In this document: positions 21,600-32,974 of the stretch, one piece after another | How the letters are laid out: every line of letters begins with the position of its first letter | Position numbering within the stretch: the first letter of the stretch is position 1 | Origin: Cydia pomonella | Taxonomy: Eukaryota > Arthropoda > Insecta > Lepidoptera > Tortricidae | Length of the DNA: 64,000 bases | NCBI RefSeq assembly: GCF_033807575.1 | Contig: NC_084713.1 | Coordinates: 11,038,703 to 11,102,702 of the forward strand | Direction of reading: 5' to 3' | Position numbers and translations under genes: made by a program | The notes under the pieces: generated by a model | Databases searched by the model: none | Told to the model about the DNA's origin: nothing | What the model saw: the letters and a program-made list of their open reading frames with translations, nothing else

Positions 21600-22075
21600 G
21601 TTATCGTATGTGCGCTAGGGGATCGAGTCCCGGTTGTACGGGCGATCCCGCTGTGGATTTGCGGAACACTAACAAGCGTCGCGGGAGAGCGCCGAGTGCC
21701 TGCCGCGGAGCCCCCGTCCCCCTGGGGGAGGCGCCCAGGGGACACGCCCTCGCCTTACGAGCGGGACGGCGCGACTGCCCTAGGTGGCGCCACATTTCTA
21801 TATCAATTGGAAATTCGAAATACTAATCAAGTATTGTTTTTTGATATAAAAACGAGCTAGTATTTATTATTTTGTTATTAAAAGATTTGTAAGGTTTATT
21901 CGCGTGCGATGCGAGCGTTGCCGAGTTGTCTAATGGAAGGTCGGTACGAGGTTTCCCTTAGAGACCGCGCGGCGGCGCGTGGGTAAGGGATGCCTTTAGA
22001 GGTGAGACGCACAGCATCTCTCTGGACCAGCCGCCCGGGGACGGCCCTCGAGGATCACTTATTAAGCCACGTTAG
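21600..22075. promoter_or_regulatory. CpG-rich block upstream of kn
   Basis: Two GC- and CpG-dense stretches (about 21640-21795 and 21905-22065) interrupt DNA that is otherwise strongly AT-rich. They lie immediately 5' of kn exon 1. No convincing long protein reading frame with known similarity was seen. The most likely role is kn 5' leader, an upstream exon or promoter/enhancer DNA; this is inference from position and base composition. Confidence 0.4.
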
Positions 22076-22079
22076 ACTG

Positions 22080-22705
22080 ACGATGATGAAATTTCACTGG
22101 GAATTGACTTTAACTACTCGTGAGATGAGGTTTTGTTGCCTCATTTGATATGATGTGATTAAGTATGCTGTAATATCGTAAAAACAAATCCCAAATCTTA
22201 TATCGCTAACGTAACATCAAAAACGAAACAGATTCTATTTTTATTAGCAATTTGCCAGTACTTCAAAAATTTCCAATATTTCCTAGTTGTGTAGTTACCT
22301 ACTTAAACCGTGTTTTATAACGAGATCAACACCAGCCAACCAGTCAGTTTCAAAAGCTAAAACTGAAAGCAAATTTACCATGTACGATTTCCGTCAAAGG
22401 TGATGTCACCGTCACGGTAGTCATGGAAATATGGAGATTCAATGTTTCGTTTAGCAGAGTAGTTTAGTAAAAAATAAAACAATAAGGTAGAATTGCGCAG
22501 AGCATTGTCTTCCCATCACGCATTATTTACTTGTTAATACTTATATTGTTCTTGTACAGTCAGCTGCAGAGAAAAGGTACCCCCATGTATACAAATTTAT
22601 ATGACTGTACAACAGATTCTAATTTCAAACAGGTTTTCATTGGCTGTTACAGTTATTACATGGATGTTTTTTTTAATAACCTGTAATAATTTACTGGGTG
22701 AATAT
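22080..22705. other. intergenic, nothing recognised
   Basis: AT-rich DNA upstream of the CpG-rich block of kn. No feature supported. Confidence 0.4.
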
Positions 22706-22709
22706 ATAG

Positions 22710-22876
22710 CTCATACTGAGCAACTTTTGCTATAGGACCAACCCCGAAATCGAAAAAAAAAATTGACTCTCCCATACCAAATCTCAACAACAGTGCAGCC
22801 AAAATGTATGAAATAGATAAAAAAAATCGCGATTTTGGGGTTGGTCCTATAGTAAAAGTTGCTTAGTATAGCCTAT
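22710..22876. mobile_element. MITE, family B, copy 2
   Basis: Inverted ends GAGCAACTTTTGCTATAGGA, CCAACCCCGAAATCG and CGATTTTGGGGTTGGTCCTA, TAGTAAAAGTTGCTTAGTAT. The best-preserved copy of the family also seen at 6956 and 37955. Confidence 0.85.
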
Positions 22877-23077
22877 ATATTAACCCCGTACATTTTGAAG
22901 TTGACTAAAAAAACAGGTGGTGGGGCAATATCAGCGACGAGTAAAAGCGAATGCAATAGTGATTGCATAGGTATTTTTATACACATATGTAAGGAACAAA
23001 AGACCATTTCCACAGCAAGGACCCACCAAATTAAATAATTTAAGTTTGTTTTAATACCACGTCGGAGGCATCAGGTC

Positions 23078-23345
23078 AGGCCACAGGAGGTCGAAGAGCT
23101 GGCAGCTTCCTCGCTCAACGCATCAGTCTTACGATCTAGCGAGGAAATGCTGCCAGCGTCTTCGGTGCTATCTATGCCGGAGGGGCCATTTTTAGATGTA
23201 TTTAGGTACTTTAATTAGTATTATTTTAGATTTAGTTTAGTCATGTTTTAGTTTACTTATTTTATTATTTATATTATAATGTTATCCGTCACAATATACC
23301 TGATCGAGCAAATAGTACCTTAATGTTATATTTCTAAATAAACAA
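23078..23345 (+). mobile_element. LINE 3' end fragment
   Basis: GAGGAAATGCTGCCAGCGTC, GGAGGGGCCATTTTTAGATG and an AT-rich UTR ending in TAAATAAACAAATTTAAAA. A related 3' end lies at 29760-29940. Family not named with certainty. Confidence 0.5.
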
Positions 23346-23669
23346 ATTTAAAACCTCAATGATTATACATCAGTACCTAAATAGCCCAGTTTGGCCTGAT
23401 CTGCATATTATGACTAAATCAAGTGTTATATGCATTAACAATCTGTCGGACTGCGTAAGTATAATATATGTAAGTAGATATTTTCTTTTGACGAAGATGT
23501 TTAAAGAGCCAAGTATTTATGATAATGATGGTGTTACCATAATATTTTAAATATAAAAGGCGCATCATGATTTTTATTTGAAAATATAAATAATCACCAC
23601 CGATATCAAAATACCCTTTCCCCAACAATTCCCAAATTTCCAACATCAGTAACAAACTTGGGTCTCCTG

Positions 23670-23745
23670 AGTGCTGGGCGGTCTGGAGGGACCGCCCCGC
23701 CACGCCCACCTCTGGCCACGCCCACTCGCTGTGCCTAGAGAATAC
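23670..23745. promoter_or_regulatory. GC-box cluster in intergenic DNA
   Basis: An inverted repeat GGGCGGTC/GACCGCCC (23676-23683, 23690-23697) is followed by two copies of a CCACGCCCAC motif (Sp/KLF-type GC box). Isolated GC-rich patch in AT-rich DNA about 2.3 kb upstream of kn. Possible enhancer; inference only. Confidence 0.3.
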
Positions 23746-24130
23746 GGTACAAGACGTATTGAGAATTCTATATTAGGGCTTTAATTTATAACAAAATATG
23801 AAGCAGACGGTGCTTTCTAAAATATAATTACATTGTACATTATTTATACAAACTTTATGTATTTTAAGGAGAATTTATAACTAGTAGCGATGTAGCGTAT
23901 AACTTGAGTTTCACTGGGTTCACTGTTTTAAATGATAAATCAGAAGTTAATTAAGAGGGATTTTTTGTTTTGAAAATTAAAAAAAAAGAAACCTATATAC
24001 CTAGTTTTTCATTGTGTCAATAACACACTAAAAGTCATGGAGAATGGAAAATATTTAGAAGTGGAAAAACGTTTTCTCCTTTTATATGGACTATCACGTG
24101 GTATACCCTCTTAATGGCTTTTGGAAAAAT

Positions 24131-24210
24131 ATGAAGAAAATAGTTTAAATATGAAGAAAATAGTTTAAATATGAAGAAAATAGTTTAAATATAAAGAAAA
24201 TAATTTTAAA
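24131..24210. repeat. 20 bp tandem repeat, four units
   Basis: Three exact units of ATGAAGAAAATAGTTTAAAT and a fourth diverged one. Confidence 0.95.
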
Positions 24211-24219
24211 AATTTAATT

Positions 24220-25400
24220 AAAAAATAAGTATTCATTTCTTTCAATATCCGACTGACCAGAATCGAGATAAAAGATTGAAGAACCGATAGCCGTTTGTCT
24301 TATAATGTAGGAGTAACGACTCAAAACTTGTCAAAAAGCGATGAAAACCGCGGGGAGCCCTTTAACTGTTGGAAATATATTTTCCATTTTCTTGATATGT
24401 TAACTTGCATGCCCTACGTCCAAAATGAATAAAATGACAGCAAAATATTTTTATTCTTTGCAATACAGCACAAAATTAAAATTTTGGCTTAAAAATAAAT
24501 TAATTTCCATATACAGGTTTTTTTGGGTTCGAGGAAAATATATTTACCCTCCACGACTCATATTGCACAAATAATTACTATACCAGGTCGGGCCTGCAAC
24601 GGGAGCAAAAACCTAAACTGTAAGCTTTGTACTGGATCCCTTTGTTTGACATAATTATTGAAATTCATAATATTATGATTGTCAGATTATCTTGTCATAA
24701 TTCTGAAACCGTTAACTTCTCGGGATTATCGTAAGGTTATCCTATAGATACTAACGGAGTTGATAGCAGTCGCCGTGGCCGAATCGGCCGTGTAGTTATT
24801 ATATTATACTAACGTATCTAAAAAGAAGGTAGGTTTGTTTTATAGCAATCCTGAAAAGTTACGCGTTTCTAAGAAAAATAAAATTATGACTGACGAAAAT
24901 GCTGACAAACAATTCATTATGACTTAAAACTTTATGGGAAACAATAGACACCCAAGCTGTACTCCTCAAACTGAGCAACATTAATTGTTCAGCGACTTTG
25001 AAGTTTAGGTATTCTAAGACGCAAACTCACATCATCACAACGTAATGATGGCGTACTCACATTGAAGATAATATTAATTTTGTATGAAAAATAGGAAATC
25101 TAAAAACTTAATAATTTTTAAAAGCTATTGAACAAAAGTGTCACCGTTTGAGGAGTATAATGAATTCCATTCATAATGTGTCCATGCAATGTTATAGCTT
25201 GCTGTACCAACCGGGGTCTCACGCTTAATTGTATAGGCCAACCTGTAGATACTATCACTAGAATCGCACCAAGCTAACTCTGCATGGTATTGACAATGAC
25301 AAAGCGTGGCCATGTCACCACTAATGTCGAATTCATATTAAAATATATCGTTTATAATGACACTCTACACGTTGTTCTATTAAAGTCGGTGTAAAGCTAG
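24220..25400. other. intergenic, nothing recognised
   Basis: AT-rich. A short GCAGTCGCCGTGGCCGAATCGG at 24767-24788 may be the head of a tRNA-derived SINE but is too short to assign. Confidence 0.3.
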
Positions 25401-25405
25401 TTTAC

Positions 25406-25560
25406 GGCCCAATTTGAACTTCATTAAAGGTAGGAGTTCAATAACGTCAATCATTAAAGGTAGGAGAAAAGAGAAAAATGACGTTTCTTTTTAAAAAAAC
25501 GTCAATTTTTTCACTGGCATATCTAATCCATATCGTATCGTATCTTAAGGAAATTTCTCC
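25406..25560. mobile_element. MITE, family C, fragment
   Basis: GGCCCAATTTGAACTTCATT, then AAATGACGTTTCTTTTTAAA / AAACGTCAATTTTTTCACTG hairpin and CATATCTAATCCATATCGTA. Same family as 31784-31965. Confidence 0.55.
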
Positions 25561-25824
25561 TCTCCACCCCATCCACCGATAGGTACTTACACCTAGACTT
25601 GGCACTGTTTCAATGTTCACGAAAATATTTTTTTGATCGAACAAACCAAAATAATTAAATGTAACTGTTCCAATAGAAGAAAATAATACTTCAATAAATT
25701 AAAGAAGCTTTTAAAATGCCTTCGATGGTAGGAGACAATGGTAGGTGTTCTTTTAATAATATTTGGTTTCAACCATTCGAAAAAATTACATGAATAAAAA
25801 ATTTAAATTTAAATTAGGTTTTTC

Positions 25825-26275
25825 TATACAGCGGATGAACTGGCCAGAGAAGGTTAAGAAACACCCGAGCCTATCATACCCCTACCAATATCTTACATAC
25901 ACAACCAGCTAGATATATGATATCACACACAAATGGACACATGCAGGCAGACCAAAGATGATTTACCGGAACCAAACTACAAGCTCACCAAAATACTACT
26001 GAAAACACCTAGAGACCAACTACGTAAAATAGTAGGATTAATTACAGGACACAACACACTTAACAAACACCTACACAATATGGGTAAAACAGACAGCCCC
26101 ATGTGCAGAGCGTGCATGGAAGAAGAGGAAACAATTAAACACATTCTCCTAGACTGCAAACAGGTAGAAGTATACAGGAACAAATACCTAAGGACTCCGT
26201 GTACACTAAAGGAGGCAGTTAGCAACCTGAAGACACTGCTAGGCTTCGTGAAGGAGCTGGGGTAGTTAGAGTAGC
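25825..26275 (+). pseudogene. LINE fragment: RNase H end and C-terminal zinc knuckle
   Basis: Upstream ADELAREG fits the end of a LINE RNase H domain. The frame 25933-26265 then has TGHNTLNKHLHNMG, CRACMEEEETIKHILLDC and ends SNLKTLLGFVKEL, the CX2C...H...C tail seen after RNase H in I/jockey/R1-group LINEs. Stops interrupt the upstream part; 5'-truncated. Confidence 0.75.
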
Positions 26276-26589
26276 GCTACCTCGATTTCACGAAAAATAG
26301 GCACGGCACAATGGTTGTCGATTTGCGGAAAATGCCCAGAAGCACTAAGTTTTTCTTTTTCTTCAACCTAGCGCTTTCCCGAATATTTTTAGCTCCATAA
26401 GATAATATTAAACAAGTGTAAAATATTAAATGGTGGTCCATCCACGCCATGCAATATTATGAAACGAATATGATGAAATCTCAGACATGATCAGAAATTT
26501 TCATTCACCATTCGCCATTTCAATCCAATAGTTTACCTACTTGAAGTGTAATTATTGAAACCGGATATTCTTTCGTACCTATAAAAAAA

Positions 26590-26780
26590 AATAAGGCTTG
26601 TGTTGGGGTTACTTAGACAACGATATATATATAATACATAAATACTTAAAATACATAGATAACACCCATGACTCAGGAACAAATATTCGTGCTCATCACA
26701 CAAATGAATGCCCTTACCAGGATTTGAACCCGGAACCATCGGCTTCATAGGCAGGGTCACTACCTACTAGGCCAGACAAG
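26590..26780 (-). mobile_element. tRNA-derived SINE
   Basis: In minus orientation it reads from the tRNA-like head (GTAGTGACCCTGCCTATGAA, then GGTTCCGGGTTCAAATCCTG, a box B match) to the ACACAAGCCTTATT end. Same family as 27355-27560 and the fragments at 1034, 6872 and 17763. Confidence 0.75.
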
Positions 26781-26839
26781 TCATCAAAACCTATAATACA
26801 GGTGGAAGTAAAAAAATATGAATATCCGCTTTTTTATAC

Positions 26840-26955
26840 TATGTCGGTGGCAAACAAGCATACCTGATAGTATACAGTCTCCGTAGCCTATGGAAACCTG
26901 CAACTTCAGAAGTGTTACATGCACGTTGCCGACCCTAACACTCCGCACCTTCGTT
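26840..26955 (-). mobile_element. SINE 3' fragment
   Basis: CGGTGGCAAACAAGCATACC and CCGTAGCCTATGGAAACCTG are the reverse complement of the 3' part of the SINE at 10345-10705. Confidence 0.65.
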
Positions 26956-27354
26956 GAGCGCAATTAGGTTTTCAATGATTTTATTTCAAGTAACTATTGG
27001 ATCGAAATGGCTAATAGTGTTAGAAAATGAAATTTCTGATTAATTCTGAGACTTCATCCTATTCTTTTGGGAAATTCTAAGCATAACACATTACTAACAG
27101 TGAGCAAGTACCTAAGTACCTGACAGCCTATAAATAATTAAGTCTACAGGCGTAATTTCCCCTCGGACCACCGCTTAGGCATCTGATCTGATTACTATAC
27201 CGATCTAGATCCATTGTTCCCATTAAGGTACCGGAAACCGATTGCGCATGCTAACTCGACGTTGTGAAATAGAAATAGAAAATATTTGTTTGGCGTAATA
27301 GAAAACACATAAATACAACAAAGTTATAAATTAAATTATAACGGTCTACTACTG

Positions 27355-27570
27355 CTTACGAATATGGATGTCCTTGGTTTGAATCCCGGTAAGGGCATTT
27401 ATTTGTGTGTCCATCAGATATTTGTTATGAATGTCTTCTATGGACATAAGTTTGTATTTACTTATTTAAATATGTACCTATATCCACTATATTGTCACCT
27501 AGTATCTAGTACACTGTTTACTTAGTCTACGGCTAGGTCAATGTGTGTAAAATATCCTTAAGTATTTTTT
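27355..27570 (+). mobile_element. tRNA-derived SINE
   Basis: Box B-like GGTTTGAATCCCGGTAAGGG and CATTTATTTGTGTGTCCATC, then the AT-rich body GTATTTACTTATTTAAATAT. Forward copy of the family at 26590. Confidence 0.65.
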
Positions 27571-27574
27571 ATTT

Positions 27575-28750
27575 AATTTATACATATCTATACCAAATAT
27601 TAGGATGCCGCTCAACATAAGTCGTATCAGTAAGTGAATAAACAAAAAAAATCCAAATAAATGATAGTGGGTTGTCCAAAAAGATTTCCTCTATAGGTAT
27701 CTAATTTGTTATCGTCCCTTCTATGTTAGTATGAAAAGAAATCCCTTTAACTCCCCATACCCGTGACCCCGTCCCATCTTCATTTTAATTCGAAACCTTA
27801 AGTCAGCTTTAAATTACGCTTTTTGCTGCCCTTATAACACCCCTGACGCCTGTACGGACTTAAGGGCTACCAAGTACTTTTTCTGGCAGTGTCAAGAAAC
27901 ATCGTCCTGCCTTTAGCGGCACCCCAGGGGGCCTTTTCAGACCCTTAACATTTACGACGTTCCGATTGCTTTTCTATGAAGGCCCAGGAAATGTCCAACG
28001 CGACAGATGAGACCGGAAGCTGATCAGGGTTTGATTAGTGCGAACATTATATTTCACGGTTAGTATTTTTTTAGTTGCATTTGAAGTGGTTTTGACAAGA
28101 AGTGCGGAAATAAAAACAAACGACGGCGCTACCACGATACGCAGATGTTTGTTTTTATTTGCAAAAAGGTGTGAACTCTTGTGGCTTTTGAACATCTGAC
28201 GGTCTTAATTAAGCAGCTTGCTCTTTATGCGTTTTCAAAGAATTAGTGAATAGGTATACTAGGTAGTTAGTCGTTGCAGTTTTGACATTCTTATTCACGG
28301 GCCGTTTTACCTATCTATATTCAACTATTATCCAAATAACTAAAATAAATTATTTTGTAGACGATTAACTATATAATCTGAGAAGCCTTGGAAATATTGT
28401 TGCATTGTTGACTTAAACGTCAATCAAATCAACTCCCGCTCTTCTACTTTGAGGTTAATATCCTGCTGTGACCAACAAATCAACAAAAGAGCAAACAATT
28501 TGACAAAACACCCCAAGCAGAACAGTGACTTTGTGGTCAAAATTACGAGTAAGTAGCGATAAAAGGTAGTAAGGGGTTTGACAGCTTGTCAAACTTTTAA
28601 CAGGATGGAAGATGCCGACATCGTTTAGAAATGAATCCGTAAGGTACCTTTGGAAATCGCCGCATGGTTATGATATCTTAATTACAGATATCGGGATTAA
28701 AATTGCAAAGATATTTCTTCAAAGGGTTTTTTAAAGATCTTTTAAGTTGG
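27575..28750. other. intergenic, nothing recognised
   Basis: No gene or repeat family recognised. About 27850-27960 is somewhat GC-richer (CACCCCAGGGGGCCTTTTC) without a coding signature. Confidence 0.3.
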
Positions 28751-28754
28751 CATA

Positions 28755-29060
28755 AAACCGACCAAGTACGTGTCGGGCCACGCAATGCATGGTTCCGTAC
28801 CTTCATACGATATGAAAAAGCCATGTTTTTTTTTCACTTTTACTGTCCCCTAAGTATTATTTTACATTACATTATTATATATATTTTAACTTTAAACTAA
28901 GTAACGACTCACAACATTCACCTATGTTCTAAATCTCATAAAAATATAGCTTATCGTTTTTGTTGCGTTCGTTGCGGACAGACGGACGGACGGAGAGATA
29001 GACAGATATAACGAAACTATAAGGATCTCGTTATTGCCATTTTGGAACTATGGAACACTA
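28755..29060 (+). mobile_element. GACA/GGAC interspersed repeat
   Basis: AAACCGACCAAGTACGTGTC, then GGACAGACGGACGGACGG and AACTATGGAACACTAAAGAT at the end. Diverged copy of the family at 3753. Confidence 0.6.
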
Positions 29061-29064
29061 AAGA

Positions 29065-29755
29065 TAAAATTGGTAGGGACAATGCAACTACTTCTTATCT
29101 TGGGATACTCGCGTAACGTGATTTTAGTTGTTAGATTACGTATGTTATTACTTAAACACTTGGAACATGCCTGTAATTGGCCACATATTTTGTACAAATT
29201 AGACATTCCTATATTTTTTTGTCGATAATACTAAATATAATAATACCATCAAAAAACTATATGGATATTATTTAAACACGAAAAGCAATTAAATTCACTA
29301 ACGAAAATTGTACTCTAATAGTCAGACTAACGGACAGGGCGCAAAAAGACTAGCACTATGAAATATGTCAGTTACGCGAAGTGTAAAAACGTTCATACCG
29401 CGTGGTAAAAAATTAAAATTCCCTGAAAGCATCAGGGGTGCTGCTCTAAATGCTTGCCGAACGCGAGACTATGAAAAACCAGTAAGCGTTATGACTCCGC
29501 GATCATACAGATGTCCAAACGACTACACGACACCATTACGTCATGTTTTGTCAAAAATGGGTTTTTCGAAATAAACGATAAAAGGTTCGAAATAAACGGA
29601 ATAAGATTCCGTATTTTTTTCCATTATCCATGCAGTTATCTGTCACGGAATGATTAGTGTATTAATGACATTAATGATTAGTAGACAAAAGTGTATACTC
29701 TAGGTCCCAGCGCGCATAAGTTTTTTTGCAGAAATTGCGAAGGGTCTGGTTAACG
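29065..29755. other. intergenic, nothing recognised
   Basis: A 69-codon frame at 29365-29574 has no recognisable domain and is probably chance. Confidence 0.3.
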
Positions 29756-29759
29756 TAAC

Positions 29760-29940
29760 TGGTGACCGAAGAGCTAGCGGCTTGCTATACAACTAGAAAA
29801 TGCCGCCAGCATCCTTGATACAATGCCTCAAGGACCTTTTTTAGATTTAAGCTAGTTATAGTAATCATCTGTATACATTCATTATGTATATTGTTATTGT
29901 AAATAGAATGCTTTTCAGAGTAAATTGTATAAGTAAAAAA
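29760..29940 (+). mobile_element. LINE 3' end fragment
   Basis: GAAAATGCCGCCAGCATCCT, CAATGCCTCAAGGACCTTTT then an AT-rich UTR. Related to 23078-23345. Confidence 0.45.
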
Positions 29941-29944
29941 GCAT

Positions 29945-31780
29945 TATACACGTTTTCTTTATTGGAATCAAAATATCTCATTATTCAGAATTTAAACAAC
30001 ATACGGCTTTTTTTAAACACTGAGAAACATCCGCTAAGTTTCTATAAGTATGACTATGTTAGTCCCATGTAGATATTTGCTCCCTAGAACAATGGTAGGT
30101 AGTATCGATGGATACAAGTAAAAGAAAAATCACCATTCAAATTGGCACTGTGAGGTCACAGTACACTAGTCAGCCTGAACGTCGTACCCGAATACGCTTG
30201 GCAAGCAATAGCAATGTACAGTCAGGATAATGGTGTGGGAACGGTGGCGGTTGAGGTGGAATATTTTGTGTATGATGAAGCGGCGTAACAAGTCGTAATG
30301 CGTTTAGTTGTTGCCCTTCTGTGGGCCAATGAATACACTGCTACAGACAGTGACTGGTGTTGTCTGAACCGATTTTGTAAAACCTAATCTTAGTAGTTAA
30401 ATAAGCAAAATGTCATTACACTTGTTCGAAAAAGATCATATTTCATGCAGGTGTACTGAAAGACAAAGGCCTATATTGTTCACGTGGGAGTTACGGATTG
30501 TGAAAAGGCTGTAACTCCCAAGAGAGTTACAGCTTTTTTTTTATTTGTGTCACTAATTCATACAAACTAAGTAGCCATAAATAAATTTGTCTTTTATAAT
30601 TTATTTAAGTAAAAAAATATTTAATTTGATTAATTTAATAGCTGTTTAAAATATTTATACACAATTTTCAATCGTGGCTGAATGCCAGATAGATCTGCGC
30701 CTTCGATGCCTAACCTTTCAAAAATGACAATAAGGCTTGAAATGGCAACGTATGTAAGAATTATTTCCCTCAAAATTTACTTTTTTCTTCGCAAGTGTGA
30801 TGACTAACATTGTAACCTGCGGTTGTCGTACTCGTACATGTAAACTTTACTCGAAAGTGTGAAGGTTATAGCACGACTATTAACGACGACTTGAGGTTGT
30901 TCTTGGCGTTCAAAAGGTTAAAAATGGTTCGGCCATTTATCTCAAATCTATTGAACCCTTATCACACTTTTATTTCTTATTGTGACAAAAGTATGTGATA
31001 TGATGTGGCATTTTACGCTTTACGGCCACAACATACGAACAGTTTCGATGCCAAATGTAGATATTTCACCCACAGTACTCTTTTAAATAATGTGTCGCCT
31101 ATACTTTTTCCACTCTTCATATTCCATCCGCGAGCTTTATTATTACTTATTCAATATTCTAGATTGGCCGCCGTAATGCAGCAAAAAAAACGCGGAAACC
31201 CGCCCAAATGGATTTGCCTTCCAGTAACTAATTCAGGTTCACTCCGGGTACTTACCTGCCAGGTTATGATGGTAATAATATCAGCGTTACGGTTTGTTTC
31301 ACTGAAATTGGGATCAAAATAATTTTAAAGAAATACAAAATATCTAATCTACCACCACCAACCAGTAGATTTCAGTATTTAAAACAAAAATAACAGAATT
31401 TATGTTTTGTATGGGCAGGTAAAAAAATACGGTCAAATTGATAACCTCCTTTTTTTAACTCGGTTGTTCTAATCCAAATAAATATTATACTATATTTACT
31501 GATTTTGTTTAGTTACTTTTCTGTAGAATAGTTTCTTTTGTTCTCTTATTTAACCAAACTCAAGATGTAAGTACCCTGCCACTTATGATGTTTATACCCG
31601 CGACGAAACCGTAACAAGTTAAGTATAAACGATAAAAGTAGAGATTGTTTGTTTGTGCATTTTAATTAATGATCCTAAGTGTCTCTGAAAAGATCAATCA
31701 ATTTAAGTTGCTATTTTCTGTAAACATCTTATGATACTCCATTAATGGTTTTGAACTAGACAGGTAAGCGTTAATCCACT
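29945..31780. other. intergenic, little recognised
   Basis: AT-rich. Only a short inverted repeat is visible (GGGAGTTAC...GTAACTCCC at about 30486-30520). No supported gene. Confidence 0.3.
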
Positions 31781-31783
31781 AAA

Positions 31784-31965
31784 GGCTCGATTCAAACTTT
31801 AAGATACGTCAAATATTGGTCTAGATACAATATGGATTGGATAAGTCAGTGTTATAAGTGACATTTCTTCAAACAAAAACCTCACTTTTGACACTGACAT
31901 ATCCAATCCATATCGTAATAACCTAATATTTGACTTATATTAAAGTTCCAATCGGACTGTATAGA
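31784..31965. mobile_element. MITE, family C
   Basis: Inverted arms: GGCTCGATTCAAACTTTAAG, ATATGGATTGGATAAGTCAG and CTGACATATCCAATCCATAT, TTAAAGTTCCAATCGGACTG, with the inner hairpin AAAGTGACATTTCTTCAAA-like. Confidence 0.75.
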
Positions 31966-31969
31966 TCAA

Positions 31970-32665
31970 CAATAAGTCACATCTCAACATGTAAGACTGA
32001 TTTACTCAGCTTTTTTTATGTTTATTTAAAGACAAAGGATTGTTAAAATTTTCAGCGAGTAAATTAAAAGGAAGCATGGTAACACTTATAATAATAAAAA
32101 CAAATCATTAATATGAAAATGAAAAATTTTATACACGAAAAAAGCATAATAAGCATTGGCGATATATGAACTTTAACAGTTTTACTAGCCATTAAAAATA
32201 CCAGCCCCTTAAACTACAGAAATAAGCACTTGTGCGCAAATTCGCCATATGACTCGCGTGTCAGGCCGATCATTTATCACGCGAGATGTGACATCTGAAT
32301 TTATTGTGTAAAAAACAAACAATGCCCCGGGCCGGACTAGTGCCCCTGGATAACAATCTTGCTCATCCTGTACTTACAGCTTGTACAGATTACACTAATT
32401 TAGAGACTACTAATAATAGTTAAACACGGTTTGACGCAAACTTGAATTTGAACAATAAGTGTCTAATGTTTTCGGTAGGTACCTTCAGATACGCTTTCTA
32501 TTTGACGTAACTCATTGCTAAATCTCTCCTCTTTGGGGAAAACTATTTTTTGATTTATAATTTCACTAGGCAATGTTCGCTTTACAGTTACTTCTTTATA
32601 ACTCAACTAATTTACATACATTTTTATTTTATGCATTTGGTTTGAATGTATTATTAAGAAGCAAT
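31970..32665. other. intergenic, nothing recognised
   Basis: AT-rich, no supported feature. Confidence 0.4.
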
Positions 32666-32669
32666 TTTT

Positions 32670-32970
32670 TTTATCGAGATGGTTTTGACACGTGGAAAGA
32701 ATAAGTGAAAGAAGGCTAATAAAGAGAGTGTATAAGGGAGATGTAGAAGAGGGAGCTGGAAGGGGTAGACCTCGGCGAATTTTCTCTGATCAATTTGAGG
32801 AAATTCTGAAAAAGGCCTGGTCAAGAGCATCCTCAACCAGCGAACGTGTATAAAGGATGTTATGAAAGTAAAGGAAGCGAACAAGATATATCAAGATCGT
32901 AGCAAGTGGAAATCTGTGTTCTCTACTAACCCCTCCGGGAAATAGGCGTGATTATATGTATGTATGTATA
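32670..32970 (+). pseudogene. C-terminal fragment of an RTE-type LINE
   Basis: In plus-strand frames broken by shifts it reads as GRVERISERRLIKRVYKG-like, GRGRPRRIFSDQFEEIL-like, and CIKDVMKVKEANKIYQDRSK then WKSVFSTNPSGK, the C-terminal signature of lepidopteran endonuclease/reverse transcriptase elements. A (TATG)n-like tail follows. Confidence 0.65.
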
Positions 32971-32974
32971 TTTT

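Noticed and set aside
26700..26780. Possible tRNA gene
   Set aside because: A box B-like GGTTCAAATCC is present, but the flanks match a lepidopteran SINE and the arms do not pair.
29365..29574. 69-codon frame as a gene
   Set aside because: No recognisable domain, no splice or promoter context, no related copy in the window; compatible with chance.
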